Below are positions 1 through 12,497 of a stretch of DNA of 64,000 nt, piece after piece. A program made the position numbers and the translations under genes. The DNA is from Musa acuminata AAA Group (taxonomy: Eukaryota; Streptophyta; Magnoliopsida; Zingiberales; Musaceae), in the NCBI RefSeq assembly GCF_036884655.1, contig NC_088348.1:24891501-24955500 (forward strand), in the 5' to 3' direction. The notes under the pieces were generated by a model that was given only the letters and a program-made list of their open reading frames with translations, did no database searches and had not been told where the DNA came from. Positions within the stretch are counted from its first letter, which is position 1. Each line of letters starts with the position of its first letter.

Positions 1-985
1 TGCCACGGTCATCGCAAGACTGCGAGAGCAGAACAGTAAGCTTCCTCTAAACCACTACCATCCAGAGCTGCATATGATCGAACTAGAGATTCATTCTCGT
101 GCGTGTGTGCGTGCGTGTGTGTGCGTTCACAGACATCAGGGAAGGCCAATCCAAGGGATATCATAAGGGAAGTGTCGAAGACTCATCAAGCGATTCGGTG
201 AGCACAAGTGTTCTCCTTCCACACCGCCAAGTTCGTCTGCTCATACAGCTTCTTCTTTCCCATCAAGGTCCTTGGACAAGTCCATCTCATCGTTGGAGAT
301 GGAACTGGCAGTGGCCAGGATGAACTCCAACGGTGGCTCGTCTTCCTCCGGCCACGGTAAGGGCCTGAAGAAGGCATTCGCCGTCATCGGAATCAACACC
401 GGCTTCGGCAGCAAGAAGAGGCGCGAATCGGTTCGACAAACTTGGATGCCAAGAGGTACCCCCTAAATCCTTCCCATCCAGGGCGTGCATGAACTGCGCT
501 ACGTATAATACAACTGCGCCGTAGGGACCAAGTTGAAGAGACTGGAGGAGGAGAAGAGCGTGGTGGTGCGGTTCGTGATCGGGCACAGCGCCACCCCCGG
601 CGGAGCTCTCGACCGCGCCATCGACGCAGAGGACGCGGAGACCAAGGACTTCCTAAGGCTGGATCACCTGGAGGGATACCACGAGCTCTCCTCCAAGACC
701 CGGGTGTACTTTGCCACCGCCGTCGCCATCTGGGACGCCGACTTCTACCTCAAGGTCGACGACGACGTGCATGTCAATCTCGGTCTGCTCTTCGCATTGC
801 CTCCATGCCCGACGAATGAGCATAAGAAGAGTTTTGTGCACTGAGTCATCCTTTTCTTTGCATCCTTACAGGAATCCTTACTACGAATCTCGCTCGGTAC
901 AGAGGCAAATCAAGAGTCTATATGGGTTGCATGAAATCTGGGCCGGTTTTGTTCCAAACGTAAGTACTTCATCTAACATAATCTA

Positions 986-1061
<76 letters not shown>

Positions 1062-1706
1062 TCTCTCATGCTCGTGTTCTAACAGGGGCGTGAAATATCA
1101 CGAACCCGAACACTGGAAATTTGGTGAGGAAGGAAACAAGTACTTCAGACATGCGACTGGCCAAATCTACGCCATCTCCAAAGACCTTGCTTTGTACATC
1201 TCCACAAACGCGTATGTTCTGTTTCTTCAGCCCCTTAGCTAAGTGATGACCGCATTTACTGACTGATCAATGTGTGTCATCTGCGTAGGCCAATACTCCA
1301 TAAGTATGCAAACGAAGATGTTTCCTTGGGCTCATGGTTGATCGGCTTGGAAGTCGAGCACATCGATGACAGAAGCATGTGTTGCGGAACACCTCCAGGT
1401 AGACCTGTCAAATTCCTTGGATCGATCGATTACCTTAGCTAACATTTCGAAGAAGAGGAACGCTATATGTAACTCAGATTGAGTTTAGATGTGATGGATC
1501 TATCGTGTATCAGATTAGATTGTGATTTACTGATTTATGTTTTGGATCATCCTGCAGACTGCGAATGGAAGACTCGATCTGGGAATGTCTGCGTTGCATC
1601 GTTCGACTGGTCATGCAGCGGAGTCTGCAAGTCCGTGGACAGGATGAAGGATGTGCACAAAAGCTGCGGCGAGAGCGACGCAGCCATTTGGGATGTTGTT
1701 CTTTAG
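1..1706 (+). CDS. Beta-1,3-galactosyltransferase-like protein, GT31 family (5' end outside window)
   Basis: Golgi-type glycosyltransferase expected to add beta-1,3-linked galactose to glycans; the exact acceptor cannot be told. I read eight exons: <1-35 (frame from base 3), 133-197, 268-455, 525-782, 872-959, 1086-1211, 1289-1398 and 1558-1706 (TAG). All junctions are GT-AG and the exons join in one frame, giving 338 visible residues. Plant relatives are about 390-410 residues, so roughly the first 60, including the usual membrane anchor, lie upstream. Family marks visible: the [18 protein letters not shown] block (exon 3), [12 protein letters not shown] and the metal-binding DDD in KVDDDVHV (exon 4), GCMKSGPVL (exon 5), [19 protein letters not shown] (exon 6), EDVSLGSW (exon 7) and the cysteine-rich end [13 protein letters not shown] (exon 8). 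No stop or frameshift was seen. Intron 5 carries a long AT microsatellite. Family assignment is strong; the first two short exons are less certain. Confidence 0.9.
988..1058. repeat. (AT)n microsatellite in a galactosyltransferase intron
   Basis: An almost pure AT dinucleotide run of about 70 bp fills the middle of the 960-1085 intron. It ends just upstream of the acceptor at 1084-1085. Long AT tracts of this kind are usually length-polymorphic. Confidence 0.95.
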
Positions 1707-2794
1707 ATGAGATTAGGTCGTATGGGGAGCTATATAACAAAAGCAACTTCTCTTTTATGTCTCCTGTAATAACCATCCCATCCTCCTATCGCAAATCACT
1801 CCTATATATTTATATTTGTGTGTGTCTCCTCCTTTCCTTCCCTTCTAAAACAAGCAGGAAACGAAAACAAAAAAGTGTTTTCGAAAGCTAGAGTTGATGG
1901 ACGGTGGAGATCACGAGTGCCCGAGTAGAAAGAGAAATTCTTTAAATTAATTATAAAAATATACACATAAAGACATCTTTGGCAAAAAAAAAATCATAGT
2001 AGAAAGAGAAATTTTATAAGCCAATAATAAAAAAATATAGTTATACACTCGAGAAAATAAAATTCTTCGTTATAGAAGAAAAATCAAAACCATCCTTCCC
2101 TTCGATTAATTCAAATTAAGGTCAAAACCCCTTATATATACTCTCATATAGAAACCTGATATCTCTTCCTTTCATCAAAATCTGAAGTTTCAGTCTAATT
2201 AGGACCCCTTCGAACTTGAAATAGTTGAAATCTAACTAGAAGTCCAAAAATATTTACTAATTTCTCACTTTTTATCACTAAAAAATAATAAATCATTGGG
2301 TTAAAGAAACCATCATATCTACATAAATGAATTAATCCATGGTCGAACACATGATATCTACTATGTGATTTAAATTGAACGAATGACATTATCTAATTTT
2401 AAAGAGAGATATTTATCTTTTTGTTTTATCACCAGTAAAAAGGCTTGTATGTATTCCTAAAATCGAAAGTATCACTCTTCATTTTTATTTTTATTTTTTA
2501 CATCACGAGGTCTTTAATTACATATGATGCATTACGAGGGGATGTTTAAGTGATCATGTGAGTTTTTACATGATTTGGGAATTTATTTGTGGCACGAGAG
2601 GAAGGATGAAACGATGATTCAGTGATAATGTGGTTTTTGTTGCATACCCGTTGAGCATTGAATGGAGGAAACGTAATATCAGTTGTAGCAAATATCTGAT
2701 CTGATCTTCTTTGTTCCGTGGAATTTGTCATCTACTGATTCGAGTAAGTCGGTATTGTAAGAATTTGATATGAACCGAACTTATTGAATATATT
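1707..2794. other. 3' flank and AT-rich intergenic DNA
   Basis: The first 200 bases are probably the 3' UTR of the galactosyltransferase. The remainder is AT-rich with only short chance reading frames on either strand. I recognise no gene, RNA or repeat here. Confidence 0.6.
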
Positions 2795-3375
2795 GGAGGG
2801 TGATGGGTGATGGGAATTTTCTCACCCCCGATTCTAAAGCGATAGCTGACGGTCATCGAGGAGTTGACATCATGGGGCATGTGCTTAACACATGCCTAGA
2901 GAAAGCACGGCCAACTCGACAGATAACATGCGACCAACTCTGCATTACCCAAAATCGTACGGGTCAATGCCACCAGATGGGGGATAGGATGAACTGACCC
3001 ACGCCGTCAGGAGCATACAGACTAGTCACTCGCATGATCATGTCCGATGAAGGATCAACGGTCATTAACGACCCACGTACGACTGAGCCGTCGCGACAAG
3101 TATAAATATCGATCCCCTAACTTGAGGAGTAGCATCGAATTTTTTTTATCACTAAAGCCACCTGCTAACTTAATTATCGAAGCGGTTGAGTCAAGAATTC
3201 CCTCTCTTGACATCGAATTGTTATGCAAAATCTCAGTGTGGATGAAGCCAATCAAGTTCCACCTTGAGTCGTCCACGAAGAAGCAACAGATGCCCGAGAG
3301 CCAACCCTCAGCCTGACCTCGTTCCTTCGACCTCCTTGCCTAAGAATCCATGTGAACAACCTTATATTTTTGAGA
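2795..3375 (+). repeat. Left copy of an old LTR-like direct repeat
   Basis: This roughly 580-bp stretch matches 5105-5680 in the same orientation, with an estimated 75-80 percent identity by eye. Shared landmarks are a TATA-like TATAAATAT (3101-3109, against 5410-5418), CACGCC.TCAGGAGCATACA upstream of it, and CTCCTTGCCTAAGAATCCA near the end. A TATA box inside a long direct repeat fits an LTR. I could not define clean TG/CA ends, a primer site or a target duplication, so the limits are approximate and the LTR call is inference. Confidence 0.55.
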
Positions 3376-3479
3376 CAGAACCAAGACATACCAATCGCTA
3401 GGCTACGACATATATAATATTTTTTCTGCTAGAAGGAGGGCTCAATTGTGCAAGAATATCTACCAACAAATAATCTCAA

Positions 3480-4985
3480 TGAGCACTCTAAGGAGGCTTC
3501 GCCCACTCGCACAGTCTTTGGGTAGGGAGGACAGCTTCTCGCCCTCTCGCAAAGAAGAGAGGTGTGTGCCCCGAGTTATATATCTCGGGTAAAGAAGAAG
3601 AAAGGCCCACCACGATGGAGCATATGCCCGAGTTGTGCATCTCGACCAAAGAAGAGAGGCCTGCCATGGTGGAATGTGTGCTTGAGTTGTGCATCTCAGC
3701 CAAAGAAGAAGAAAAGGCCTGCCACGATGGAACATGTGCCCGAGTTATGTATCTCGGCCAAAGAAGAAAGGCTTGCTATGGCGGAGCTCATGCTTGAGTT
3801 GTGTACCTTGGGAGAAAGATGGAGGCCCTCTACGATGGAGCCCGTGCTTGAGGTTATGAGAAAATGTGCCCATTGTGCAACTCAGCAAGAAGAAGCCTCG
3901 CCATGACAAGGCTAGAAGGAGAAGTGCCCGAGTCATGCAACCCAGGAGAGAAGAACGCCCTCTCGAAAGATGTAAGCCAGCATGACGAAATTCACCCTCA
4001 AAGCAACCACTACCCCACTAAAGGGGGACGATAAAGCTCAATGTGAACCACATGTAGGGTAACCCAGGGGCGACATCACATGCATAGCATAACATAAAAC
4101 AAAAATCCTAAATTTTTCAAAAAGTGTTCATCGTCATGCTAAGATTGGTAAGCAAAACCCTACGACACAGAAAACCATGTGTGAGATAGTTTTGTTACCT
4201 AGGAAGATCATATATCTCTGAATCCCTATGGATCTATTGGAGAAGATAAAGGAGGTCAAGCGTCATCCTCTCTAGCAGTGATCCACATAGTAGGGTTATA
4301 ACGATGCTCTTCAAATCTCCATGCTTGCTATCTGAGGAGGAGAAGGGGAGAGGAGAAAAGAAGGTGACAACCAATAAAAGGAGGCTCCGTCCATTCACAC
4401 AGTCTTTGGGTAGGGAGGACAGCTTCCCACCCTCCCATAAAGAAGAGAGGCATGTGCCTTGAGTTGTGTGTCTTGGCCAAAGAAGAAGAAAGGCCCACCG
4501 CGATGGAGCATGTGCTCGAGTTATGCATCTCAACCAAAGAAGAGAGGCCCACCATGACGGAGCATGTGCCCGAGTTGTGCATCTCAACCAAAGAAGAGAG
4601 GCCCGCCACAATGGAGTGTGTGCCTGAGTTGTGTATCTCAGTCAAAGAATAAGAAAAGGCCTGCCACGATGGAACATGTACCCAAGTTATGTATCTCAAC
4701 CAATAAAGAAGAAAGACTTGCTATGGCAAAGCTCATGCTCGAGTTGTGTACCTTGGGAGAAAGATGAAGGCCCTCTACGGTGGAGCCCATGCCCAAGGCC
4801 AGGAGAAGATGTGCCCATGTTATGCAACTCGGCAAGAAGAAGCCCCACCACGACAAGGCAAGAAGGAGAAGTGCTTGAGTCATGCAACCTGGGAGAGAAT
4901 AATGCCCTCCCGAAAGATTAGGCTAGCATAACGAAATTCACCCTCAAAGCAACCACTACCCCACTAAAGGGGGACGATAAGATTT
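3480..4985. repeat. Two-level tandem repeat: about 54-bp units inside a duplicated block of about 0.55 kb
   Basis: A degenerate unit of about 54 bp (consensus roughly GCCC.CCACGATGGAGCATGTG, then CCGAGTTGTGCATCTC, then .CCAAAGAAGAGAG) repeats about seven or eight times at 3550-3960 and again at 4440-4920. The two blocks begin with the same run ending CACAGTCTTTGGGTAGGGAG (near 3500 and 4400) and end with the same AGCAACCACTACCCCACTAA segment (near 4000 and 4950). They are therefore one block duplicated with a period near 0.9 kb. Because the unit length is a multiple of three and the units lack stops, reading frames are open on both strands. I treat those frames as by-products, not genes. Confidence 0.8.
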
Positions 4986-5104
4986 AATATAAACCACGTC
5001 CACCAAAAGACACCGTGGGTCCGATCGAGAAGCTGAAATCTCGGTTGCTGGAAGCACCGAATGATGTGACTTGAACCTTACTGTGAGGTCCCTAAGGCAT
5101 GCCT

Positions 5105-5680
5105 TCAGGAAGGGATGAATGATAGAGAATGTTCTCACCCTGAATACAAAGTGACAGGTGGTAGCCATCGAGGAGCCAAGATAGAGCATGTGCTTGGTAT
5201 GTGTTCGAAGAAAGCGTAGCCAACGCGATCGATGGTGCATGACCAACTCCACACCAATTGGACCTGTACAGGTCGGCATCGCACGATGTGGGACTAGACG
5301 AACCAACCCACGCCATCAGGAGCATACAAACTAGTCGCTTGCATGACCACGTTAGATGAAGCATCGACAATCATTAACAACCCACATATGACCGGGTCGT
5401 CACCATAGGTATAAATATTGATCCCATGGCCTGAGGAGGAGGATCAAATCTTTTTCATCTCTAAAGCCACTTGCTAACTTAACTATCGGAGAGGTCAAGT
5501 CGAGAATTTTCCCTCCCGACATTGACCTGTCGTGTAGGATCTCAATGTGGATGAAATCGATCAAGCTCCACCTCGAGTCGGCCACGAAAATATAGTAGAC
5601 GCTCGAGAACCAACCCCCGATTTGACCCCGTTCCTCTAGCCTCCTTGCCTAAGAATCCACATGAACTATCTCATTAGTCA
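5105..5680 (+). repeat. Right copy of the old LTR-like direct repeat
   Basis: Partner of 2795-3375, with TATAAATAT at 5410-5418 and the same CTCCTTGCCTAAGAATCCA near its end. Divergence between the copies is spread along the whole length, so the pair is old. Confidence 0.55.
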
Positions 5681-7080
5681 CTTATAACGTGTGTATGTGT
5701 AGTTGAAGTCCTACGTGTTTTGGATGGTTTGTGATGAACTATAATTGACAAAGGCTTGAAAACATTTTTGAACCTCTTAGTTTTATTTTTACCATATAAG
5801 CTCTCAAAGCCTTTAAATCTACCTTGAAATATGCAAAATAAATAAAATCATATTTTTAAAATACTCAAGTGCTAATTTAAGTTAATAAATATTAGATAAT
5901 ATTATTACATTTGTAATTAGAATGAACCATGAGAGCATACATACAAGTTTATCGGATCCAAATCCTACGAGAGAGATATATAGTGTCAATTACACTCATG
6001 GGTATGGGTACGTAATAGGATGAGGATAATGTATTTTTTTTATTACCTTATGGTTATAAGATGGTGACAGGTAAATCACCCCCTACCTCAAATATATTCA
6101 TTTTTATGTTATTATTTATATATAAATATATTTTTAATAACAATATAAATAAAAATATATATTTAAGAATTGAATCCCAATACTTATAATCCCACCATTT
6201 CAATATTAACCATTAATCAATCTTATGCTTAATTTTTTAAAATATTTAAAAATCTTATAAATAAAATAATAAGTAAAAAATATAACACCCTATTCTTAGT
6301 TCACCTATACCCTATACTTGTGACTAAAGTAAAATCTCATATTTTAATTTTCATTATTGTTATGGATAGGAATACAATGAAAAATAAGCAATCTTATGAT
6401 TAACTTACTAAATAAAATGATAAGGTTTCCATTGTATTTTTGACACCTGTACATAATTATAGTATCTAATTAAAGAATGTAAATTTTTAATAGAGTTCAA
6501 CATTTCATTTTTATAACTATAGTGATTTCAATGTAAATTTTTTAATTTTAGGAATCGATATACTAAAGAAATTTAATTAATAATATGTAATTAGCCTTGC
6601 CATTGATCCTACTAACGAAAATACCACACGTGTGAAAAATAACATCAAAATAGGATTAAAAAGATAATTTTACAATGCTATTATCACCGATATTAATTTT
6701 CCCTTCTAAAACTTATGTGAAAATGATTTCCTCATTCCGGATCATCCTCTCCTCCGACTTCTCAAACGACCTCCTAGGAGGAGAAAGCTTCAATTAATTT
6801 TCGAAAGCTTCACTTTGGTCTGAACTCGAGCTTGGTTGTCAACGTCCTCCGACTATTGATCCTTTTATTTTTCTCAGCAAAATTCTTCTTTCTTTTTTAA
6901 ATTTTTTTCTTTAAACAGTGAGAATAACATTATAAGATTATCTTTTTAATCTTGTTTTAACGTTATAGATGACAACACGTGTCAATCAATAGAAGAAATA
7001 TGATTAAATATTTTTTTTCGAAAATATAATGATATTAATATAAAATTTAAAAATTCGATATTCAGCTCCAGTCCATTCTA
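5681..7080. other. AT-rich intergenic DNA upstream of the prohibitin gene
   Basis: Long A/T runs with no sustained reading frame. I found no transposon ends, tRNA or domain similarity. Confidence 0.6.
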
Positions 7081-7176
7081 GGAATTTATCGGATTCGGAC
7101 TCACGTTTCGGATTCGGGTTGTTTTCTTTTCCTACTACCACCATTCACCTGCTTCCTCGACCGGACATCACCTTGC

Positions 7177-7184
7177 GATATATA
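7177..7184 (+). promoter_or_regulatory. TATA-box candidate of the prohibitin gene
   Basis: ATATATAA lies about 215 bp upstream of the prohibitin start codon. It is followed by a pyrimidine-rich stretch with CTCTCTCCCTCTCTCGCTC typical of a plant 5' UTR. The position is plausible for a start of transcription near 7210; this is inferred from spacing only. Confidence 0.4.
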
Positions 7185-7395
7185 ACCAAATCCCTAGAGG
7201 AGCTCCAAACCTCCCAAAACCCCCCCAGCCGCCACGTCGCCGCCGAAAGCGCCGCCACCGCGGGTAATCTCTCTCCCTCTCTCGCTCTATGTCGATCTCC
7301 ATTTCTTTGCTTTTCCGGTGATTGTTCCTCGTTTCTTATCCCTCGTTGTTAGATTCGAGGGTCAGAGAGTCAGAGAGAGGGAGGTAGAGGCGATC

Positions 7396-10300
7396 ATGAA
7401 CTTTAGGAACGTCAGGGTGCCGAATGTCCCCGGATCGGGAGCGGCGGGGACGCTGGTGAAGGTCGCGCTTATCGGTGGCACCGCCGTCTACGTTGCTCTC
7501 AATAGCCTTTACAATGTCGAGGGTGGACACCGCGCGATCGTCTTCAATCGCATCCAGGGCATCAAGGACAAGGTCAAACCACACTTCCCATCATGCCCAT
7601 ACAGTATATTTCATGCGCTCTTGCGTTGATCGGCGAAGAACCTTATGTTGTTAGCTCAAGAATGCCCTTATCTTACGTTTTCTTAGAGAGGATTGCTGTG
7701 CTGCTGCACTTGTTTCCACGTTGCATAATGACCCTGATAGTTGGTTTCTGGTTGTCTTTATTTTTTCTCAACCATTTGTCAACTGAAATGTTATGACACA
7801 GGTAAAACTAGCGTATACTTGCAGTTGATTGAGTAATTCGTGCATCCTGTGATAATGTTAATTGTTAATCTCGTTTAGTTTCTGAAATGCCTTGGTTTTG
7901 AAGGCTCTGCCTGTAATTCCTTTCTGGTAATGCTTATCTTTCAGGAACATGTGATTTGTGATGTTATTGAAAGAGTTGGAAAGTTAGAACCACCAACATG
8001 AAGTTGATTAATGAGCTCAACGAGTGAAAATTTCAGTATTCAAACTTGTTGTCGATAGGTTAAGTGTTACGAAAACGCTCTTTTTTTAATGCCTGAATCC
8101 ACCTCGTTGTAATTCATAAGTCGAAATGAAATTTTATATGGTCAGATCTGGTGTAAAGGCCCTGTATAAGTGTAATACTGCATATGTAACTTTTGAATAT
8201 GACTTTCATGAATGAAGTTACTTAATTTGATTGGGTTCATTGCTTGGATGAAGTTGTGGTAATTTAAAAGGTTGATGACATCAGACATTTTTAGATTGCA
8301 TGCAAGAAAGTCTTATCAAACTAATATATTTCAGCTGAAGACTACATAGGAGGAAGACTGGTGCCTTCTGGTAACCAGATTGAAACATTAGTGCCCTTTT
8401 ATTCATATTTGGGGATATGTTGACATAAGGAATCTACATAATTCAGTAGTAAATTGGATAATTGAAGAAAGTCATCTGGAGTGTTTTTTTGAACCTGTTA
8501 AGAGCTGTCTTTACCTAGAATCAGCATTATCTTTGGTTGATCTTTAGGCACTAAAGAAGCCATAACCATAGCTATAGGTGTGGACTGCTCATATTAGCTA
8601 ATGTCATATGCTTTAAAGTATTGTATTGTTTTCACTCTTCTTTTGCTTGCCTATTGCTTGTATTTTCTGCAATTAATATGGCATGGCCACCTTTGCTGGG
8701 AAGAAATATGTTGTGTATTAGTCAATTAAAAAAGTGAAACCAATTAGCGCAGATAGTGCATAACTTAATTTTGGATTCTTTAGTCTACTATAACGACCAA
8801 AATTCTGGATACAAGCTCCATTTCTGCTATGCCCTATGGTTTATGTTATGGTTCTTTATATTACTGTTTAATTTTTTGCATTATATACCCACTATCTCTG
8901 CTCTTACTGTAACAGTGTTTATTCAGGTTAATTGTACTCGATACATCTTTCTATGCTCTCATGCCTATCTATCTTTTACTTTAATTGTCGAAGTGTAGAG
9001 TCATGACCTTTTAGTTTCATATAACAAAAGCTTGTATACAGGTCTACCCTGAGGGAACCCATTTGATGATTCCGTGGTTTGAAAGGCCAATCATTTATAA
9101 TGTTCGTGCGCGTCCCCATCTTGTCGAGAGTACATCTGGCAGTCGTGATCTTCAAATGGTATTTCTTTGTAAATCTTTTTATAATGCAAACATATATATT
9201 GTCTTATTGCGTCCTTGTGATCTAATATGTAGTGGACAAGCTTCAGCCAATCTTCTGCCTCTGGTGCTCCAGGAGCAAGTTATTCTAAGTAGTCATGATA
9301 CTTTTTGCTTGATTGTTTGGCTTATTTAGAAGTAATCTAGTGTTACAACTTGTTGTTATCACTTACTGTCATCTGCCTGACTCCACATCATTTATGTGTC
9401 AGTTTGTGTTTTCACATGCAAGCATCGAAATCACATCCATATCATAGTTTGAGTTGCAACTTTTATTGTTGATGGTCTGCATTGTCTCGATTTTTTTCCA
9501 CCTTGTATGTTAATTAATCAATATGCTTGACTTGTGATCATGAGCAGTTTATTGATTTGTTCTCCTTTCATTTCTGTCTTCAGTTTACTGATCACTAGGA
9601 GACCCGTATTCTTTTTATGACTGGAGTTCTAGAACTTCAACATTTTTTTTTTGTATTCTTGACTCCCTATTAGACCTTGATTTTGCCTCTGCATAGGTTT
9701 TGTGAAGTTTATAATCTGAATTTTTGTTTGTTAGTGTGTATATCTTCTTATGAATGTTAAGTTAATGTCTGGCTTCATGCTCCTCATGTACCTGAACTAG
9801 CAGATCTAGAGTTTGGACTATTAATGCAAGACCATTTTTTACACAGTCTTATGCATCTTGGAGATGAATTCCGAGCCAGAGACCACTTTCAGGCTCACTT
9901 GATTGAATCTTTGATGTGCATAATGACATATTGCTTTGAAATCCAACGGTTACATATCATAAGCTAATAGGAAGAACATGTTGCACTTGCCATGTCATGT
10001 ACAATTAGTTATAAAAGGAAATGGCAAGCTATGAATCTCTTGTGGATGAAAAATATAATATTATGTCAATGTATCATTTAATATTAATTTTTATGTCATC
10101 TTATGGGAAAGAGATTCTAGATTGTGAGTAGTAAATTCAGGACAACAAAGCTTGTGGATGTCACCTATCAAAGTCCTGATTATTGTCCAAGCAGCTGGCA
10201 GTTGCAATAATCCTTCCACTCCACTTATGATTGAAACATCCTGGAGAAAGTGATTTTAGCAGGGGAAACATTTGCAAGTGAAGTTAATGGTTGTTCTTGG

Positions 10301-11549
10301 AACATTTGTCTAGAAACCTATGATACAATTCTTTGTTTCATTCCATACATAAGTACTTATTTTTCTTCCAAAACTATACGTACTGTTGTTGTACCACAAC
10401 TATTATAACCAGGAATGCTGGCATAATGACTGAACTTGGTAAGGGAAGCAATCACTTTAATGTGTCCTTTATCATATACTTCTCACTGTGATGTTTATGC
10501 TTTGCTTGGCCATTTGCTGGTTTGTATGGTATTGGCCACCTGGATTTTTTTGTTCATGGCATTATTAACTGTGAAGCCTCTATTCTTGCACAGGTAAAAA
10601 TTGGGCTTAGGGTTCTTACTAGGCCACTTCCTGACCAGCTGCCCACCATCTACCGAACTCTTGGGGAAAACTACAATGAAAGGGTACTTCCTTCAATTAT
10701 TCATGAAACTTTGAAGGCTGTGGTTGCTCAATACAATGCTAGCCAGCTGATCACACAAAGAGAGGTTTGAGATAATTATGATAGTCATCTTTTTTCAAAT
10801 CCTATTGCTTTGTATGTGTCTACTAACTAGCATAAACAAAGATTTAAGCATCACATGGCAGTTAGATCTCTGTTACATCTGTATGTCGTAGGCGGTGAGT
10901 CGGGAGATACGGAAGATCTTGACTGAGAGGGCCCGAAACTTTAGCATTGCTTTGGATGATGTGTCCATAACGAGCCTGAGCTTTGGAAAGGAGTTTACTA
11001 ATGCAATCGAAGCCAAGCAGGTTGCTGCACAGGAAGCAGAGCGTGCTAAGTTCATTGTTGAAAAGGCAGAGCAAGATAAGAAAAGTGCTATTATCAGAGC
11101 ACAGGTAACTAATTTGATTTGTTAATTGAGCATTATCTTATTGCTTTTCTAACTAGTGAAACTTAGTGTTAGCATGGATTGTTTGTCCCTACTGTTACAC
11201 TAGACAATTCAACATTCTCTGGAAGAAGATAAATAACAAGTTTCGATTAGCTGTAAAGAAAAACTTCTATTCTATTCGAAGCAGCTTAAATTTTCGATAA
11301 ACACATGGAAACAAGGTTAATCTTGTTCTCCTCTATTCTTCCGAACAGGGTGAGGCCAAGAGTGCCCAGCTCATAGGTCAAGCAATTGCAAACAATCCAG
11401 CATTTCTTGCTCTGAGACAGATTGAAGCTGCACGGGAGATAGCTCATACAATTGCGAATTCATCTAACCGTGTCTTCCTGCAGTCTGATGATCTACTGCT
11501 GCACCTGCAGGAGCTGAATTTTGAGAGCACAACTAAACCGAAGAAATGA
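7396..11549 (+). CDS. Prohibitin, type II (PHB2-like), mitochondrial
   Basis: Prohibitins form large ring complexes of alternating PHB1- and PHB2-type subunits in the inner mitochondrial membrane and support membrane-protein stability, cristae and respiration. Five exons, all GT-AG: 7396-7572, 9042-9158, 10594-10764, 10892-11104 and 11349-11549, joining in phase to 292 residues, the usual length. The N-terminus starts [13 protein letters not shown], followed by a hydrophobic stretch (about residues 18-36) as membrane anchor. Next come [15 protein letters not shown] and the SPFH/band-7 domain ([62 protein letters not shown]). A charged coiled coil ([20 protein letters not shown]) precedes the tail. 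The VRVPNVPG start and the coiled-coil wording fit plant type II better than type I. Introns 1 and 2 are about 1.4 kb each. No lesion was seen; it looks functional. Confidence 0.97.
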
Positions 11550-12374
11550 GAAGTGCGATTGTCTCCTGATGTATATATCAGGAGAACCGAGATACTGGAA
11601 GACTAATATGGTTCCGAAAGAGTTGAGATAAATTCTGTCTTTTGACGAAAAGAAACCAGAAGTCAATCATCAAAACTGGAACTTCAATGTCATTCTTCAA
11701 TTCTGATTCCATCAGATGAGATCTGCATCACGTTGTGATTCCAAAATATCATCTGAAACTGGATGACGGTGCCTACTCTTTCCTGTTGTTCCTTGTTGCC
11801 ACAAAGTAGACTAGTTCTTCCCTATGCAGATTTTGCTTGTCATTATGTTATTGTTCTGCAGCATTAAACAAGATAATATTTTCAAGAGCAGGAAAATGCA
11901 ATCGGTTCTGGGTTTTTGTGCCCTAATCGATTATCGAAATAGGTATATATCAACTTAAGCCACAATCATTCAGCAAACCCAAATTGCTTGCCAGGCTAGC
12001 AGAGTTAAAAGAACCAGGCTCAGTATCGGAGAAACTTTCGAATTGTAAAGGAGTACTTCACCAGAATATATGGATGTAATGTTAGGAGAGGCGAAGTATG
12101 GCCTTTTCCGTCGTGAATGGACAGATGAGATCCATTGCCGCCGTGAATGAACAGATGAGATGAGAAAAGGACAAAAAGACAGTGGTGCTCCTCCGGTGTC
12201 TCCCTGTCTTTTCCCTCGTCACAAACCCTATGAGCCTGCCAGCAAGGCTGGGAACCATCATTGTATATATAATGCCTTGAGATTTACAAACGCTTAAAGC
12301 TTATGATTGATCACATTATGTAATATAGAATGTGTTGCAATGGCATTAATGCATAAGGATTAAAAACCGTTTAT
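11550..12374. other. Prohibitin 3' UTR and downstream intergenic DNA
   Basis: The first 200-300 bases are likely 3' UTR. A short imperfect direct repeat built around CGTGAATGRACAGATGAGAT occurs at about 12110-12160. Nothing else is recognisable. Confidence 0.55.
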
Positions 12375-12397
12375 GCTTTCATTGAGATTCGAACTCA
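12375..12397 (-). pseudogene. 3'-end fragment of a tRNA-Thr gene
   Basis: The 23 bases GCTTTCATTGAGATTCGAACTCA match the last third (T arm and acceptor strand) of the complete tRNA-Thr gene 50 bp away, apart from one base in the T loop. The rest of the tRNA is missing. It is either a partial duplication of the neighbour or the remains of a second gene. Confidence 0.7.
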
Positions 12398-12424
12398 ATA
12401 AGCATTAAAAAACACTAGTTTATT

Positions 12425-12497
12425 GCTTTCATTGAGATTTGAACTCAAGACCTCCCGCTTACTAAACGGGTGCTCTAACCAACTGAGCTATGAAAGC
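12425..12497 (-). tRNA. tRNA-Thr (AGT anticodon)
   Basis: On the minus strand 73 bases fold as a full cloverleaf. The acceptor GCTTTCA pairs with TGAAAGC, the D stem is GCTC/GAGC, the anticodon stem CCCGT/GCGGG carries loop TTAGTAA with anticodon AGT, and the T stem TTGAG/CTCAA carries loop TTCAAAT. No intron and no encoded CCA, as expected for a nuclear gene. All stems pair, so it looks functional. Confidence 0.93.

Larger units (their letters stand above)
2795..5680 (+). mobile_element. Probable old non-autonomous LTR element (direct repeats plus tandem-repeat core)
   Basis: Two diverged direct repeats with TATA boxes (2795-3375 and 5105-5680) bracket 1.7 kb that contains no gag, protease, integrase or reverse transcriptase similarity. 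The inside is instead a two-level tandem array (3480-4985). The arrangement resembles a non-autonomous LTR retrotransposon. An alternative is a segmental duplication of an unrelated intergenic repeat. Confidence 0.45.

Noticed and set aside
3562..4921. Overlapping open frames on both strands that look like a repetitive protein
   Set aside because: They follow from a stop-free tandem unit with length divisible by three; no start context, no homology, and both strands are equally open.
8756..9329. Hydrophobic frames of 80-88 codons between prohibitin exons
   Set aside because: Intronic, or running from an exon into an intron; the prohibitin exon structure explains the coding part.
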